Below the pieces are notes generated by a model that had not been told where the DNA came from, ran no database searches, and saw only the letters and a list, made by a program, of their open reading frames with translations. The position numbers and the translations under genes are program-made. Shown piece after piece: positions 8,846 through 17,238 of a stretch of DNA of 48,625 nt. The stretch is from NCBI RefSeq assembly GCF_900143095.1, contig NZ_FRDA01000015.1, positions 1-48,625 on the forward strand, given 5' to 3'. Every line of letters starts with the position of its first letter. Position 1 is the first letter of the stretch. Source of the DNA: Pseudomonas asturiensis. GTDB lineage: Bacteria; Pseudomonadota; Gammaproteobacteria; Pseudomonadales; Pseudomonadaceae.

Positions 8846-8969
8846 ACGGCTACGCTTTATCAACCATCATGCAGGACCTACTATCGGCCCACACACGAGA
8901 AAAATGATCAAGGCTGGACCCACACCTGCATCAGTCAGGTCTTCAGCCGCGAAAGGAGTCTCTATTCCC

Positions 8970-9302
8970 ATGCAAGATATCCACGGCTATCACGCCCATG
9001 TCTATTTCGACGCCCAGACCCTCGACCAGGCGCAAGCGTTGTGCGAAGCCGCGGCCGGGAAATTTGCTGTGCAGATGGGACGCGTCCATCAGAAGCGTGT
9101 CGGTCCACATCCGGACTGGAGTTGTCAGTTGGCTTTTGAGCATGCGCAATTCGCTGACGTCATGCGCTGGCTGGCGTTGAATCGCAATGGGTTGGTGGTG
9201 TTTACGCATCCGCTGACGGGCGATGAGCGGCTCGATCACACCGAGCATGCCATCTGGATGGGCGCGGTGCGGCCGTTGGACTTGAGTGTTTTTGATGACT
9301 GA
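8970..9302 (+). CDS. DOPA 4,5-dioxygenase family protein
   Basis: 110 residues from ATG 8970, preceded by AAAGGAG (8952-8958). An upstream ATG at 8904 would add 22 residues unlike the family. The protein begins HGYHAHVYFDAQT and later has HPDWSCQLAF, GLVVFTHPLTG and HTEHAIWMG. These evenly spaced histidines and the size match the small DOPA-dioxygenase-like family (PF08883). Plant and fungal members open the ring of DOPA; the bacterial role is mostly unknown. High G+C resumes here, so it marks the right edge of the AT-richer patch. Confidence 0.85.
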   Translation: MQDIHGYHAHVYFDAQTLDQAQALCEAAAGKFAVQMGRVHQKRVGPHPDWSCQLAFEHAQFADVMRWLALNRNGLVVFTHPLTGDERLDHTEHAIWMGAVRPLDLSVFDD

Positions 9303-9529
9303 CGGGCCAGGCTCCCGGCCTGTTTCGCCACGATGCTATGTCGACTGACAGGCAAAATGTTCGGTGTAACATAGCCCGCGCCAAAATGTGACTGGCTGGT
9401 CCTTTGAGGTGTAGATAGCCAAAAAGTGATCATGTAGGTGCCTGAGCATCAGGCATCAGGGGTAGTTGCAGCCGTGTTTTTGCGGGCGTGCACTGAATGC
9501 TGAGATCGAGACAGAGAGGGTCATGAGAC

Positions 9530-10354
9530 ATGCCGAATGCAGTCATCGAAGGCAAAACGCTTCACTATTCCGATCAGGGCAGCGGGCCGGTGCTGTTGCT
9601 TGGCCACAGTTACCTGTGGGACCGGAACATGTGGAGCGCGCAGGTTGATCTGCTCGCCAGTCAGTACCGCGTGATTGTGCCGGACCTGTGGGGGCATGGT
9701 GAGTCGGGTGCGTTTCCTGAAGGGACCCGGAATCTGGATGATCTCGCTCGCCACGCGCTGGCATTGCTCGATTATTTGAACATCGAACGTTGCACCCTCA
9801 TCGGGTTGTCGGTCGGTGGCATGTGGGGCGCTATCGCTGCGATTTCAGCGCCTGAGCGCTTCAACGGGCTGGTGCTGATGGACACCTATCTGGGCAAGGA
9901 AAGCGAGGCCAAGCAGGCGTACTATTTTTCTCTGCTCGATAAGGTGCAGGCAGCCGGTGTGTTTCCCGAGCCGCTTCTGGACATTGTGGTGCCGATATTC
10001 TTCCGGCCCGGGATCGATCCTCAGTCACCGCTGTACCAGGCGTTTCGAGCGGCGCTGGCCAGCATGAACCCAGAGCAGGTACGCCAGACGGTGGTGCCGC
10101 TGGGTCGCATCATCTTTGGTCGTGAAGACCGGCTTGGGCTTCTCCACAAACTGGATGCGGACACGACGCTGGTGATGTGCGGCGACGCTGACATCCCCCG
10201 TCCCCCGCAGGAAACCCGAGAGATGGCTCGCCTGATCGGCTGCCCTTATGTGTTGGTGCCCAAAGCCGGTCATATCGCCAACCTGGAGAACCCGGAGTTT
10301 GTGTCGGGGGCATTGATGGCGTTTCTGGCCGGGTTGCATCAGAAGACCGCGTAA
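9530..10354 (+). CDS. Alpha/beta hydrolase
   Basis: A 274-residue cytosolic hydrolase with the alpha/beta fold. The oxyanion segment is LLGHSYLWDRNMW (residues 23-35), the nucleophile is Ser94 in GLSVGG, and the C-terminal His lies in AGHIANLENPE. The likely acid is the Asp of MCGDADIP. The sequence resembles 3-oxoadipate enol-lactonase and related esterases, but no catabolic genes surround it, so the substrate is open. Upstream, 9303-9529 holds only its promoter region. Confidence 0.88.
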   Translation: MPNAVIEGKTLHYSDQGSGPVLLLGHSYLWDRNMWSAQVDLLASQYRVIVPDLWGHGESGAFPEGTRNLDDLARHALALLDYLNIERCTLIGLSVGGMWGAIAAISAPERFNGLVLMDTYLGKESEAKQAYYFSLLDKVQAAGVFPEPLLDIVVPIFFRPGIDPQSPLYQAFRAALASMNPEQVRQTVVPLGRIIFGREDRLGLLHKLDADTTLVMCGDADIPRPPQETREMARLIGCPYVLVPKAGHIANLENPEFVSGALMAFLAGLHQKTA

Positions 10355-10397
10355 CGCGCATCCCGCGTCCGGTTCCCACGTGGGATGCGTTCTCCAC

Positions 10398-10487
10398 GTG
10401 GGAGCGGACTTGTCCGCGAAGGCTGTGTTTCAGGCGCTATATCTGGATCGGATGTACGGGCCTCTTCGTGGACAAGTCCACTCCCAC
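10398..10487. repeat. REPIN, type B
   Basis: The left arm GTGGGAGCGGACTTGTCCGC (10398-10417) faces the right arm GTGGACAAGTCCACTCCCAC (10468-10487). Just upstream are two further short palindromes with CCACGTGGGA cores (about 10375-10402). The element lies between two convergent genes. Confidence 0.9.
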
Positions 10488-10534
10488 CTGGCGTTCTCAG
10501 CTTGGGATGCGCACTTGTCCACGAAGTGGCCGGG

Positions 10535-11011
10535 TCAGTTCAGCACCCCGTCCAGAATCGCATAGACAATCCCCGAGCCTACGGCGATCAGGACCACGTC
10601 TGTGCCCAGGCGACGCCATTCGTAGCCGTCGTAGTGCGGCAGGTATTGCAGGGAGCGGCTGTCCAGGCGTTTGCCGTAGCCGGGTGGCAGCGGTTTGCCT
10701 TTGGCGATGTGAATGCCCGGCGGCAGTGGCTGGCCACGGCCGATGACGTCACGGTGTTGCTGGAACGTCTCGCGCACGGGGCCGAAATCCTGGGGTGGGC
10801 CGCCGCGACGATTGTCCTGATGAGCGGGTCCCGGACCTCTACCATTGCCGCGATTGCCAGGGCCGTCATTGTCGCGCGGGCCTGGCTGCTGAGCACCACG
10901 GTTGTCGTCCGGGCCATTACCACGTGGGTCTGGCGGCGCAGCCTGAAGCAGCGGGCTGGCGCTGATCATCAAGATGCCCAGGCCAGTGATAAAGCGGTTC
11001 GACAGTTTCAT
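10535..11011 (-). CDS. CigR/RcnB-family protein, secreted
   Basis: 158 residues with a signal peptide (MKLSNRFITGLGILMISASP, cleavage near QAAP). Residues about 25-80 are low complexity, rich in Pro, Gly, Asn, Asp and Arg. The C-terminal domain carries the RcnB-like pattern PLPPGI, KPLPPGYGKRL, YLPHYDGYEWRRLGTDVVLIAVG, ending in a short hydrophobic segment. Salmonella CigR is a named anti-virulence member, and E. coli RcnB is periplasmic and linked to metal balance. The role in Pseudomonas is not established. It lies downstream of trpBA but is separated by a strong terminator. Confidence 0.8.
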   Translation of the reverse strand: MKLSNRFITGLGILMISASPLLQAAPPDPRGNGPDDNRGAQQPGPRDNDGPGNRGNGRGPGPAHQDNRRGGPPQDFGPVRETFQQHRDVIGRGQPLPPGIHIAKGKPLPPGYGKRLDSRSLQYLPHYDGYEWRRLGTDVVLIAVGSGIVYAILDGVLN

Positions 11012-11044
11012 GGGGTGCTCCTCAGCTCCACGCGATGCAGCAAA

Positions 11045-11075
11045 AAGGGGTTCATGACCTGGTCATGAACCCCTT
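11045..11075 (-). terminator. Rho-independent terminator of trpBA
   Basis: A perfect 15-base inverted repeat (AAGGGGTTCATGACC, one base, then its complement), followed on the minus strand by a T run (A run at 11042-11046 on the plus strand). It sits 61 bases beyond the trpA stop. Confidence 0.85.
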
Positions 11076-11136
11076 GTGTCTTGCTACATAGAACCGCTGC
11101 TGACGCTTTGATTCCTCTGTATCAGAATCTTTACCC

Positions 11137-11949
11137 TCAGCTGACGCGGGCGTTACGTACGCCCTCGGCCAGTGCCGCGCACAAGGTCAGTACGCCGTCC
11201 ACCGCCTGCTCCGGCGATTGGGCGTTGGCGATCTGGTCGACCAGCGCCGAACCCACCACCACGCCATCGGCCAGACGTGCAATGGCAGCGGCCTGTTCTG
11301 GAGTACGAATACCAAACCCGACGCTGATCGGCAGGTCGGTGTGACGACGCAGGCGCGCGATGGCTTCGGTAACGTGTTCAGTGGTTGCCGAGCCCGCCCC
11401 CGTCACGCCCGCGACCGACACGTAGTAAACGAAGCCGGAGCTGCGTTCCAGCACGCGCGGCAGGCGCGCATCGTCGGTGGTCGGTGTGGTCAGGCGGATG
11501 AAGTCGATGCCCGAGGCCTGGGCGGGCGTTGCCAGTTCGGCGTCGTGCTCAGGCGGCAGGTCAACGATGATCAAGCCATCGACACCCGCTTCCCTGGCCT
11601 CGGCCACAAACGCATCGACGCCAAAACGGTGAATGGGGTTGTAGTAACCCATCAGCACGATCGGTGTGGTCTGGTCTTCGACGCGAAACTCACGAACCAT
11701 CTGCAGGGTTTTCGGCAGGGTCTGACCCGCATCCAGTGCCCGCAGGGTGGCCAGCTGAATGGCCACGCCATCAGCCATCGGGTCGGTGAAGGGCATGCCC
11801 AGTTCGATCACATCAGCGCCGGCAGCGGGCAGGCCTTTGAGGACTTTCAGCGAAGTATCGTAGCCGGGGTCGCCTGCGGTGACGAAGGTGACCAGGGCTG
11901 CACGACCTTCGGTTTTCAGCTGGGCGAAACGTTGTTCGAGGCGGCTCAT
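11137..11949 (-). CDS. trpA: Tryptophan synthase alpha chain
   Basis: Cleaves indole-3-glycerol phosphate to indole and glyceraldehyde 3-phosphate inside the alpha2-beta2 complex; indole is channelled to TrpB. 270 residues, normal length. Catalytic Glu49 (VIELGMPF) and Asp60 (DPMADG) are present, as are the mobile loop and the phosphate site VGFGIRTPEQ near residues 210-220. The ATG overlaps the trpB stop by four bases (ATGA), so the two chains are translationally coupled. Transcription should depend on TrpI, encoded divergently. Confidence 0.98.
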   Translation of the reverse strand: MSRLEQRFAQLKTEGRAALVTFVTAGDPGYDTSLKVLKGLPAAGADVIELGMPFTDPMADGVAIQLATLRALDAGQTLPKTLQMVREFRVEDQTTPIVLMGYYNPIHRFGVDAFVAEAREAGVDGLIIVDLPPEHDAELATPAQASGIDFIRLTTPTTDDARLPRVLERSSGFVYYVSVAGVTGAGSATTEHVTEAIARLRRHTDLPISVGFGIRTPEQAAAIARLADGVVVGSALVDQIANAQSPEQAVDGVLTLCAALAEGVRNARVS

Positions 11950-13175
11950 ACCAGCTTCTCCTGAGTCTTTTCAGCGGCTGCCATGTGGTTCATGACGGTC
12001 TGCATGTCTTTGTCGCCACGCCCGGACAGGCACACGACCATCAAGTGATCATCGCGCAGGTTGGTGGCGCGCTTCATGGCTTCGGCCAGCGCGTGCGCGG
12101 TTTCCAGCGCCGGGATGATGCCTTCGAGCAGGCAGCACTGATGGAAGGCGTCCAGCGCCTCGTCATCGGTGATGCTCACGTACTCCACACGCTTCACTTC
12201 GTGCAGGAAGGCGTGTTCCGGGCCGATGCCCGGGTAGTCCAGACCGGCGGAAATCGAGTGGGCGTCGGTGATCTGCCCGTCGTTGTCCTGCAGCAGGTAA
12301 GTGCGGTTGCCGTGCAACACGCCCGGCACACCGCCGTTGAGGCTGGCCGCGTGCTTGTCGGTATCGACCCCGTGGCCGCCCGCTTCCACACCGATGATTT
12401 CTACGCTGGCGTCATCGAGGAACGGATGGAACAGGCCCATCGCGTTGGAGCCACCGCCGACGCAGGCGATCAGGCTGTCCGGCAGACGACCTTCTTTCTC
12501 CTGCATCTGCTCCTTGGTTTCCTTGCCGATGATGGCCTGGAAATCGCGAACCATCGCCGGGTACGGATGCGGGCCTGCCACGGTGCCGATCAGGTAGAAG
12601 GTGTCGTCGACGTTGGTCACCCAGTCACGCAGGGCTTCGTTCATCGCGTCTTTCAAGGTGCCGGTGCCGGAGGTGACGGGAACGATCTCGGCGCCCAACA
12701 GCTTCATGCGGAACACGTTGGCCTGCTGGCGCTCGATGTCGGTGGCGCCCATGTAGATCACGCAAGGCAGACCGAAACGTGCAGCAACGGTCGCCGTCGC
12801 AACGCCGTGCATGCCGGCACCGGTTTCAGCGATCAGGCGTTTTTTACCCATGCGCTTGGCCAGCAGCACCTGGCCGATGCAGTTGTTGATCTTGTGCGCG
12901 CCGGTGTGGTTCAGCTCTTCGCGCTTGAAGTAGATCTTCGCGCCGCCGCAGAACTCGGTCAGGCGTTCGGCGAAATACAGCGGGTTCGGACGGCCCACGT
13001 AATCGCGCTGGAAGTAGGCCATCTCTTTGGCGAATTCAGGGTCGGCCTTGGCGGCTTCGTACTCGCGGTTGAGGTCCAGGACCAGCGGCATCAGGGTTTC
13101 AGCGACGTAGCGGCCGCCGAAGGAGCCGAACAGGCCGTTGGCGTCGGGGCCATTGCGAAATTGGGTCTGGGTCAT
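11946..13175 (-). CDS. trpB: Tryptophan synthase beta chain
   Basis: A pyridoxal-phosphate enzyme joining indole and serine to make tryptophan; partner of TrpA. 409 residues from ATG 13175, which has GGAG nearby; an in-frame start eight codons upstream is not family-like. The PLP lysine is Lys95 in HTGAHKINN, and the phosphate-binding loop is GGGSNAMG. The trpBA pair separated from the other trp genes, with trpI divergent, is the known Pseudomonas arrangement. Confidence 0.98.
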   Translation of the reverse strand: MTQTQFRNGPDANGLFGSFGGRYVAETLMPLVLDLNREYEAAKADPEFAKEMAYFQRDYVGRPNPLYFAERLTEFCGGAKIYFKREELNHTGAHKINNCIGQVLLAKRMGKKRLIAETGAGMHGVATATVAARFGLPCVIYMGATDIERQQANVFRMKLLGAEIVPVTSGTGTLKDAMNEALRDWVTNVDDTFYLIGTVAGPHPYPAMVRDFQAIIGKETKEQMQEKEGRLPDSLIACVGGGSNAMGLFHPFLDDASVEIIGVEAGGHGVDTDKHAASLNGGVPGVLHGNRTYLLQDNDGQITDAHSISAGLDYPGIGPEHAFLHEVKRVEYVSITDDEALDAFHQCCLLEGIIPALETAHALAEAMKRATNLRDDHLMVVCLSGRGDKDMQTVMNHMAAAEKTQEKLV

Positions 13176-13302
13176 GAAGTGCTCCAGTAGGTGTATCAAG
13201 CGAATGGGGTGAGCCGATTTGGCAATGAGTCCACTTTAACCAGCGCGCGTCCGGATGAAAACCGATAAGATCGCCGCAACCTGTCAGGAAAACTCACAGA
13301 TC
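13176..13302. promoter_or_regulatory. trpI / trpBA divergent control region
   Basis: 127 bases between the divergent trpB and trpI starts. In P. aeruginosa and P. syringae TrpI is known to bind this interval and activate trpBA when indoleglycerol phosphate accumulates. I place the region by arrangement and do not claim the exact sites. Confidence 0.6.
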
Positions 13303-14211
13303 ATGAGCCGCGATCTTCCACCGTTGAACGCCTTGCGCGCCTTTGAAAGCACCGCCCGACTGGGCAGCGTCAGTCAGGCCGCTGAACAGCTGCACGTCAC
13401 CCATGGCGCAGTCAGCCGGCAATTGAAGGTGCTTGAAGAGCACCTGGGCGTTAATCTGTTCAGCAAGGATGGGCGCGGCCTTAAACTCACAGATGCGGGC
13501 ATTCGTCTGCGTGACGTCAGCGGCGAGGCCTTCGATCGCTTGCGCAGCGTGTGCGCCGAACTGAGCCAGGGCAGCGCCGATGCGCCCTTCGTGCTGGGGT
13601 GCTCGGGCAGTCTGCTGGCGCGCTGGTTCATTCCGCGCCTGAGTCGTCTGAATGCAGAGTTGCCGGACCTGCGTCTGCACCTGTCGGCAGGCGAAGGGGA
13701 TCTGGACCCGCGACGGCCCGGCCTGGATGCCCTGCTGGTATTTGCCGAGCCGCCGTGGCCTGCCGACATGCAGGTCTTTGAGCTGGCCAGCGAACGAATC
13801 GGTCCGGTGCTGAGCCCACGCTTCGCCCGTTTCGACAGCCTGCGCGATGCGCCTGCTGACGTATTGCTGAGCGAGGCCCTGCTGCAAACCACATCGCGCC
13901 CCCAGGCCTGGCCGAGCTGGGCACAGCAGAACGGGATCGATCCGCAGTCACTGCGATTCGGGCAGGGTTTTGAGCATTTGTATTATTTGCTGGAGGCGGC
14001 CGTGGCAGGCCTTGGTATTGCGATTGCGCCCGAGCCGCTGGTGGTCGATGACCTGAAGGCGGGCCGCCTGGTTGCGCCATGGGGCTTCAGTGAAACCCCG
14101 GCGCAACTGGCGTTGTGGGTACCTAGACGTGTGGCCGATGGCCGTGCGCAGCAATTGGCTCAGTGGCTTGAAAACGAGCTGCTGCGGTCTGGAGACCCGA
14201 TCAGGATCTGA
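13303..14211 (+). CDS. trpI: LysR-type activator of trpBA
   Basis: A 302-residue LysR-type regulator with a helix-turn-helix at about residues 5-64 (LNALRAFESTARLGSVSQAAEQL, split by HVTHGAVSRQLKVLEEHL). Its place divergent from trpBA identifies it as TrpI, which activates trpBA with indoleglycerol phosphate as coinducer. The start at ATG 13303 (MSRDLPPLNAL) matches the family; an upstream frame would add 16 residues. It is followed by the convergent DUF883 gene one base away. Confidence 0.95.
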   Translation: MSRDLPPLNALRAFESTARLGSVSQAAEQLHVTHGAVSRQLKVLEEHLGVNLFSKDGRGLKLTDAGIRLRDVSGEAFDRLRSVCAELSQGSADAPFVLGCSGSLLARWFIPRLSRLNAELPDLRLHLSAGEGDLDPRRPGLDALLVFAEPPWPADMQVFELASERIGPVLSPRFARFDSLRDAPADVLLSEALLQTTSRPQAWPSWAQQNGIDPQSLRFGQGFEHLYYLLEAAVAGLGIAIAPEPLVVDDLKAGRLVAPWGFSETPAQLALWVPRRVADGRAQQLAQWLENELLRSGDPIRI

Positions 14212-14538
14212 TCAGTTACCGCGCTTGCACAGCAGGTACGCTGCGAGCAGGCCGAGGGCACCGACAGCAACGCCTGCGGTGGTCCAAGGGTGTTCCTGAG
14301 CATAGTCACGAGTGGCCAGTGCGTTTTCACGGGTTTTCTCTTTGACGTCCTCGTAGACATCGCTGAGCAGGCTGCGCGAATGGCTCAGAGCACTTTCAGC
14401 ATTGGCCTTGAGATTTTTCAGGGTCTTGCGCGACTCGTCGGTAGCGTCGGCTTTCAGACCTTCGAGAGATTTCAAGAGGCTCTCGATCTCCGCTTCCATA
14501 CTCTGCAACGAGGCCTTGCGAAGTGAGGTACTAGCCAT
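14212..14538 (-). CDS. DUF883 (ElaB/YqjD-type) membrane-anchored protein
   Basis: 108 residues from ATG 14538, with GGAGA six bases upstream. Residues 10-80 are a charged helical region (LLKSLEGLKADATDESRKTL and onward) likely to form a coiled coil. The C-terminus is a single membrane segment, TAGVAVGALGLLAAYLL, ending CKRGN. E. coli relatives YqjD and ElaB are tail-anchored proteins that bind ribosomes in stationary phase. Frames extending upstream of this start are not supported. Confidence 0.9.
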   Translation of the reverse strand: MASTSLRKASLQSMEAEIESLLKSLEGLKADATDESRKTLKNLKANAESALSHSRSLLSDVYEDVKEKTRENALATRDYAQEHPWTTAGVAVGALGLLAAYLLCKRGN

Positions 14539-14704
14539 GGTGTTTCTCCTGCAATGATGAGTGGGCGTGTGTTGTTTCCGACTCCGGGCTTTTTGGAAAG
14601 TGCGATGCCATTTTGCAAAGTCTGAACTTTTACCTGCTTTTTCCTGACAGAAGTCTGGAGCGTTGGTTTTAACGACGTGTTCACAGACCTTCAGGAGAAC
14701 TGCC

Positions 14705-14920
14705 ATGAGTGATCACCACACGTACAAAAAAGTCGAAATCGTCGGCTCGTCCACCACCACCGTCGAAGACGCCATCCAGAATGCACTGGCCGAGGCCAGC
14801 AAGAGCATCAAGAACCTTGAGTGGTTTGAAGTGACCGAGACCCGTGGCCACATCGTGGACGGCAAGGTCGGGCACTACCAAGTCACCCTGAAAGTCGGCT
14901 TTCGTATCGAAGCGAGCTGA
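14705..14920 (+). CDS. Dodecin (flavin-binding)
   Basis: 71 residues from ATG 14705 behind CAGGAG. Dodecins form hollow dodecamers that store flavin or a coenzyme A-linked ligand. The sequence shows the short family pattern: a first strand YKKVEIVGSS, helix TVEDAIQNALAEAS, then LEWFEVTETRGHI with the flavin-stacking Trp, and a final strand YQVTLKVGFRIE. It is divergent from the DUF883 gene with a 166-base shared upstream region. Confidence 0.95.
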   Translation: MSDHHTYKKVEIVGSSTTTVEDAIQNALAEASKSIKNLEWFEVTETRGHIVDGKVGHYQVTLKVGFRIEAS

Positions 14921-15081
14921 TCAGTCCTGAACCTTTCGGCTGGCTGATTGCCATAACCTGCGCTACACAGTTCATGAGCCACGTCCGTTTCAAAACAAGT
15001 GGCTCGAACGTGGGCGTAGGAATGTTGACTGGGCGCCTGTTCCGATGGCGTCTGCATTTGGCCGGACGAGAGGGAATACCC

Positions 15082-15306
15082 ATGAAGAAGTTTTTGTTGG
15101 CTGTAGGCTTGTTGAGCATCGCGGGCACCGCTCTGGCGGCAGGCAAGCCTTGTGAAGAACTGAAAAGTGAAATCGACGCCAAGCTTCAGGCCAAGGGTGT
15201 TTCGTCCTACACGCTTGAAGTGGTCGAGAAAGGCAGTGCAGACGGTCAGCAAGTGGTTGGCACTTGCGACGCCGGCACCAAGGAACTCGTTTACAAGCGC
15301 GGTTGA
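15082..15306 (+). CDS. DUF1161 family secreted protein (copy 1)
   Basis: 74 residues from ATG 15082 behind GAGAGGG. Signal peptide MKKFLLAVGLLSIAGTALAA. The mature domain is CEELKSEIDAKLQAKGVSSY then LEVVEKG, and a second Cys in VGTCDAGTKELVY, so one disulfide is likely in the periplasm. Function unknown. A paralogue lies at 17239, beyond the flavin oxidoreductase and osmC genes. Confidence 0.88.
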   Translation: MKKFLLAVGLLSIAGTALAAGKPCEELKSEIDAKLQAKGVSSYTLEVVEKGSADGQQVVGTCDAGTKELVYKRG

Positions 15307-15366
15307 TAGTCAGGCAGGCTCGATGTAAATCCAGCCCGTTGCTCGACCCCGTGTGCAGGCTGTAAA

Positions 15367-15420
15367 AAAACGCCCGCGCCACCGTCTGAATGTTGATTCA
15401 GCCAGTGACGCGGGCGTTTT
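15367..15420. terminator. Bidirectional terminator
   Basis: AAAACGCCCGCG (15367-15378) pairs with CGCGGGCGTTTT (15409-15420), with a smaller TGAAT/ATTCA pairing inside the loop. A runs and T runs on both sides suit termination of the DUF1161 gene on plus and the oxidoreductase gene on minus. Confidence 0.85.
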
Positions 15421-15439
15421 CATTGCGGCGCGAACGGCC

Positions 15440-16441
15440 TCAGCCGTGTGCGACCTGAGCGAGGATTTCGTAGGACCGTAGGCGATCCTGATGCTCGTAC
15501 ATGTCGCAGGTGAAGATCAGCTCGTCAGCGTCGGTCTGTTCCAGCAGCACATCCAGTTTGGCGCGGATCTTGTCCGGTCCGCCGACCATCGCCAGCCCCA
15601 GAAAGCTCGCCACCGCTTCGCGTTCGTGCGGCAGCCACAGGCCGTCCATGGACTCCACAGGCGGACGCTGCATCAGGCTGTGCCCGCGCATCAGCGCCAG
15701 AATGCGCTGGTAAACGGACGTGGCCAGGTATTCGGCCTGCTCGTCGGTGTCAGCCGCCGAAAGGGGGACGCCAAGCATCACGTAAGGCTTGTCGAGCACG
15801 GCCGAAGGCTGAAAGTGGTTGCGATAGACGCGAATCGCTTCGTGCATGTAGCGCGGTGCAAAGTGCGACGCGAAGGCATAGGGCAAGCCACGCATGCCTG
15901 CCAGTTGCGCGCTGAACAGGCTTGAACCCAGCAGCCAGATCGGTACGTTAGTGCCCGAGCCCGGTACGGCGACCACTTTTTGATCAGGCGTGCGCGGCCC
16001 CAGATATTCCATCAGTTCGGTCACGTCATCCGGAAAGTCATCCGCGCTGCCCGAGCGTTCCCGGCGCAGGGCGCGGGCTGTCATCTGATCGGAACCCGGC
16101 GCACGGCCAAGGCCCAGGTCGATGCGGTCCGGGTACAGGCTTGCCAGAGTGCCGAATTGTTCGGCCACCACCAACGGTGCGTGATTGGGCAGCATGATCC
16201 CGCCCGCGCCGACGCGGATGGTTGACGTGCCGCCCGCCAGATAAGCCAGCAGCACCGACGTCGCCGAGCTGGCGATGCCGTCCATGTTGTGGTGTTCGGC
16301 AACCCAGAAGCGGTTGTAGCCCAGTTTCTCAACATGTTGCGCCAGATTCAGCGAGTTGCGCAGGGACTCGGCGGGGCCTTTATCGTGGCGCACGGGCACC
16401 AGATCCAGGGTGGAAATCTTTACATCTGCCAGACGTTTCAT
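15440..16441 (-). CDS. LLM-class flavin-dependent oxidoreductase
   Basis: 333 residues of the bacterial luciferase-like monooxygenase fold, using FMN or F420-type cofactor. Typical segments are the N-terminal LSTLD-like strand, FWVAEHHNMDGIASSA (about residues 45-60), VGAGGIMLPNHAPL, and DRIDLGLGRAPGSD. This subgroup lacks an assigned substrate. The start at 16441 is behind AGGAG at 11 bases. The gene is convergent with DUF1161 copy 1 and divergent from osmC. Confidence 0.9.
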   Translation of the reverse strand: MKRLADVKISTLDLVPVRHDKGPAESLRNSLNLAQHVEKLGYNRFWVAEHHNMDGIASSATSVLLAYLAGGTSTIRVGAGGIMLPNHAPLVVAEQFGTLASLYPDRIDLGLGRAPGSDQMTARALRRERSGSADDFPDDVTELMEYLGPRTPDQKVVAVPGSGTNVPIWLLGSSLFSAQLAGMRGLPYAFASHFAPRYMHEAIRVYRNHFQPSAVLDKPYVMLGVPLSAADTDEQAEYLATSVYQRILALMRGHSLMQRPPVESMDGLWLPHEREAVASFLGLAMVGGPDKIRAKLDVLLEQTDADELIFTCDMYEHQDRLRSYEILAQVAHG

Positions 16442-16655
16442 AGGCCAGGGTAGCTCCTCGAATTGTGATGGGTCGGCTCAAGGAGCTGCCCACAATGAAA
16501 CAACAGTGCGGGCGCAAGTCTGGGGTTTCAATAGAGGTGTCTAAAAAAACCTACTTAAATACTAGGTCTTTATTCCGGTTGAACTTTCCACAGCCGTCTA
16601 TCCTCAGAATCCTGTCACGTGCAGAAGACTCAATCCCATTTATTAAGGAGCGACC

Positions 16656-17087
16656 ATGAGCATCGTCAAGAAAGCATCGGCCCATTGGGCGGGTGATCTG
16701 AAAACCGGTATCGGCAGCATCTCGACTGAAACCGCTGCACTGCGCGAGCACCCTTACGGCTTCAAGGCCCGCTTCGAAGGCGGCAAAGGCACCAACCCTG
16801 AAGAACTGATCGGCGCGGCCCATGCCGGCTGCTTCTCGATGGCGCTGTCGATGATTCTGGGCGACGCGGGCTTCACTGCCGACAGCATCGATACGCACGC
16901 CGAAGTGTCACTGGACCAGGTCGAGGGTGGGTTCGCGATCACGGCTGTGAAATTGATCCTGAAGGCCAAAGTGCCGAACATCACCGAGGACCAGTTCGAC
17001 GAGCTGACTACTAAAGCCAAAGAAGGCTGCCCGGTCTCCAAGGTTCTGAACGCCAAGATCACGCTGGACGCTACGCTGGAGAGCTGA
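16656..17087 (+). CDS. osmC: OsmC-family organic hydroperoxide reductase
   Basis: 143 residues, start behind AAGGAG. OsmC reduces organic hydroperoxides with a reactive cysteine pair: Cys59 in GAAHAGCFSMALS and Cys125 in EGCPVSKVL. The opening VKKASAHWAGDLKTGIGSIS is typical of OsmC rather than Ohr. It protects against peroxide and osmotic stress. It fits the Pseudomonas locus around PA0059. Confidence 0.95.
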   Translation: MSIVKKASAHWAGDLKTGIGSISTETAALREHPYGFKARFEGGKGTNPEELIGAAHAGCFSMALSMILGDAGFTADSIDTHAEVSLDQVEGGFAITAVKLILKAKVPNITEDQFDELTTKAKEGCPVSKVLNAKITLDATLES

Positions 17088-17108
17088 TCCGGTAGTTCAG
17101 GTTTTCGT

Positions 17109-17192
17109 GTGAGGTGGCTTGCTGGCGATAGCGTCAGTTCAGTGGTTTCCAGATTGCCTGGGCTATTGATCCGCCGGCAAGCCGCCTCCCAC
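17109..17192. repeat. REPIN, type A
   Basis: Left arm GTGAGGTGGCTTGCTGGCGA with GCGTCAGTTCAG following, and right arm CCGCCGGCAAGCCGCCTCCC, facing each other across a spacer of about 30 bases. Same layout as at 19083 and 31313. Confidence 0.9.
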
Positions 17193-17238
17193 GCCAAGGT
17201 TCTTTCGACCGGTTATGTGTCCTTGAAGAGGGTCAAGC

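Noticed and set aside
10385..11068. A 227-codon plus-strand frame overlapping the CigR-like gene
   Set aside because: It starts inside a REPIN and is antisense to a protein with a clear signal peptide and RcnB-like domain.
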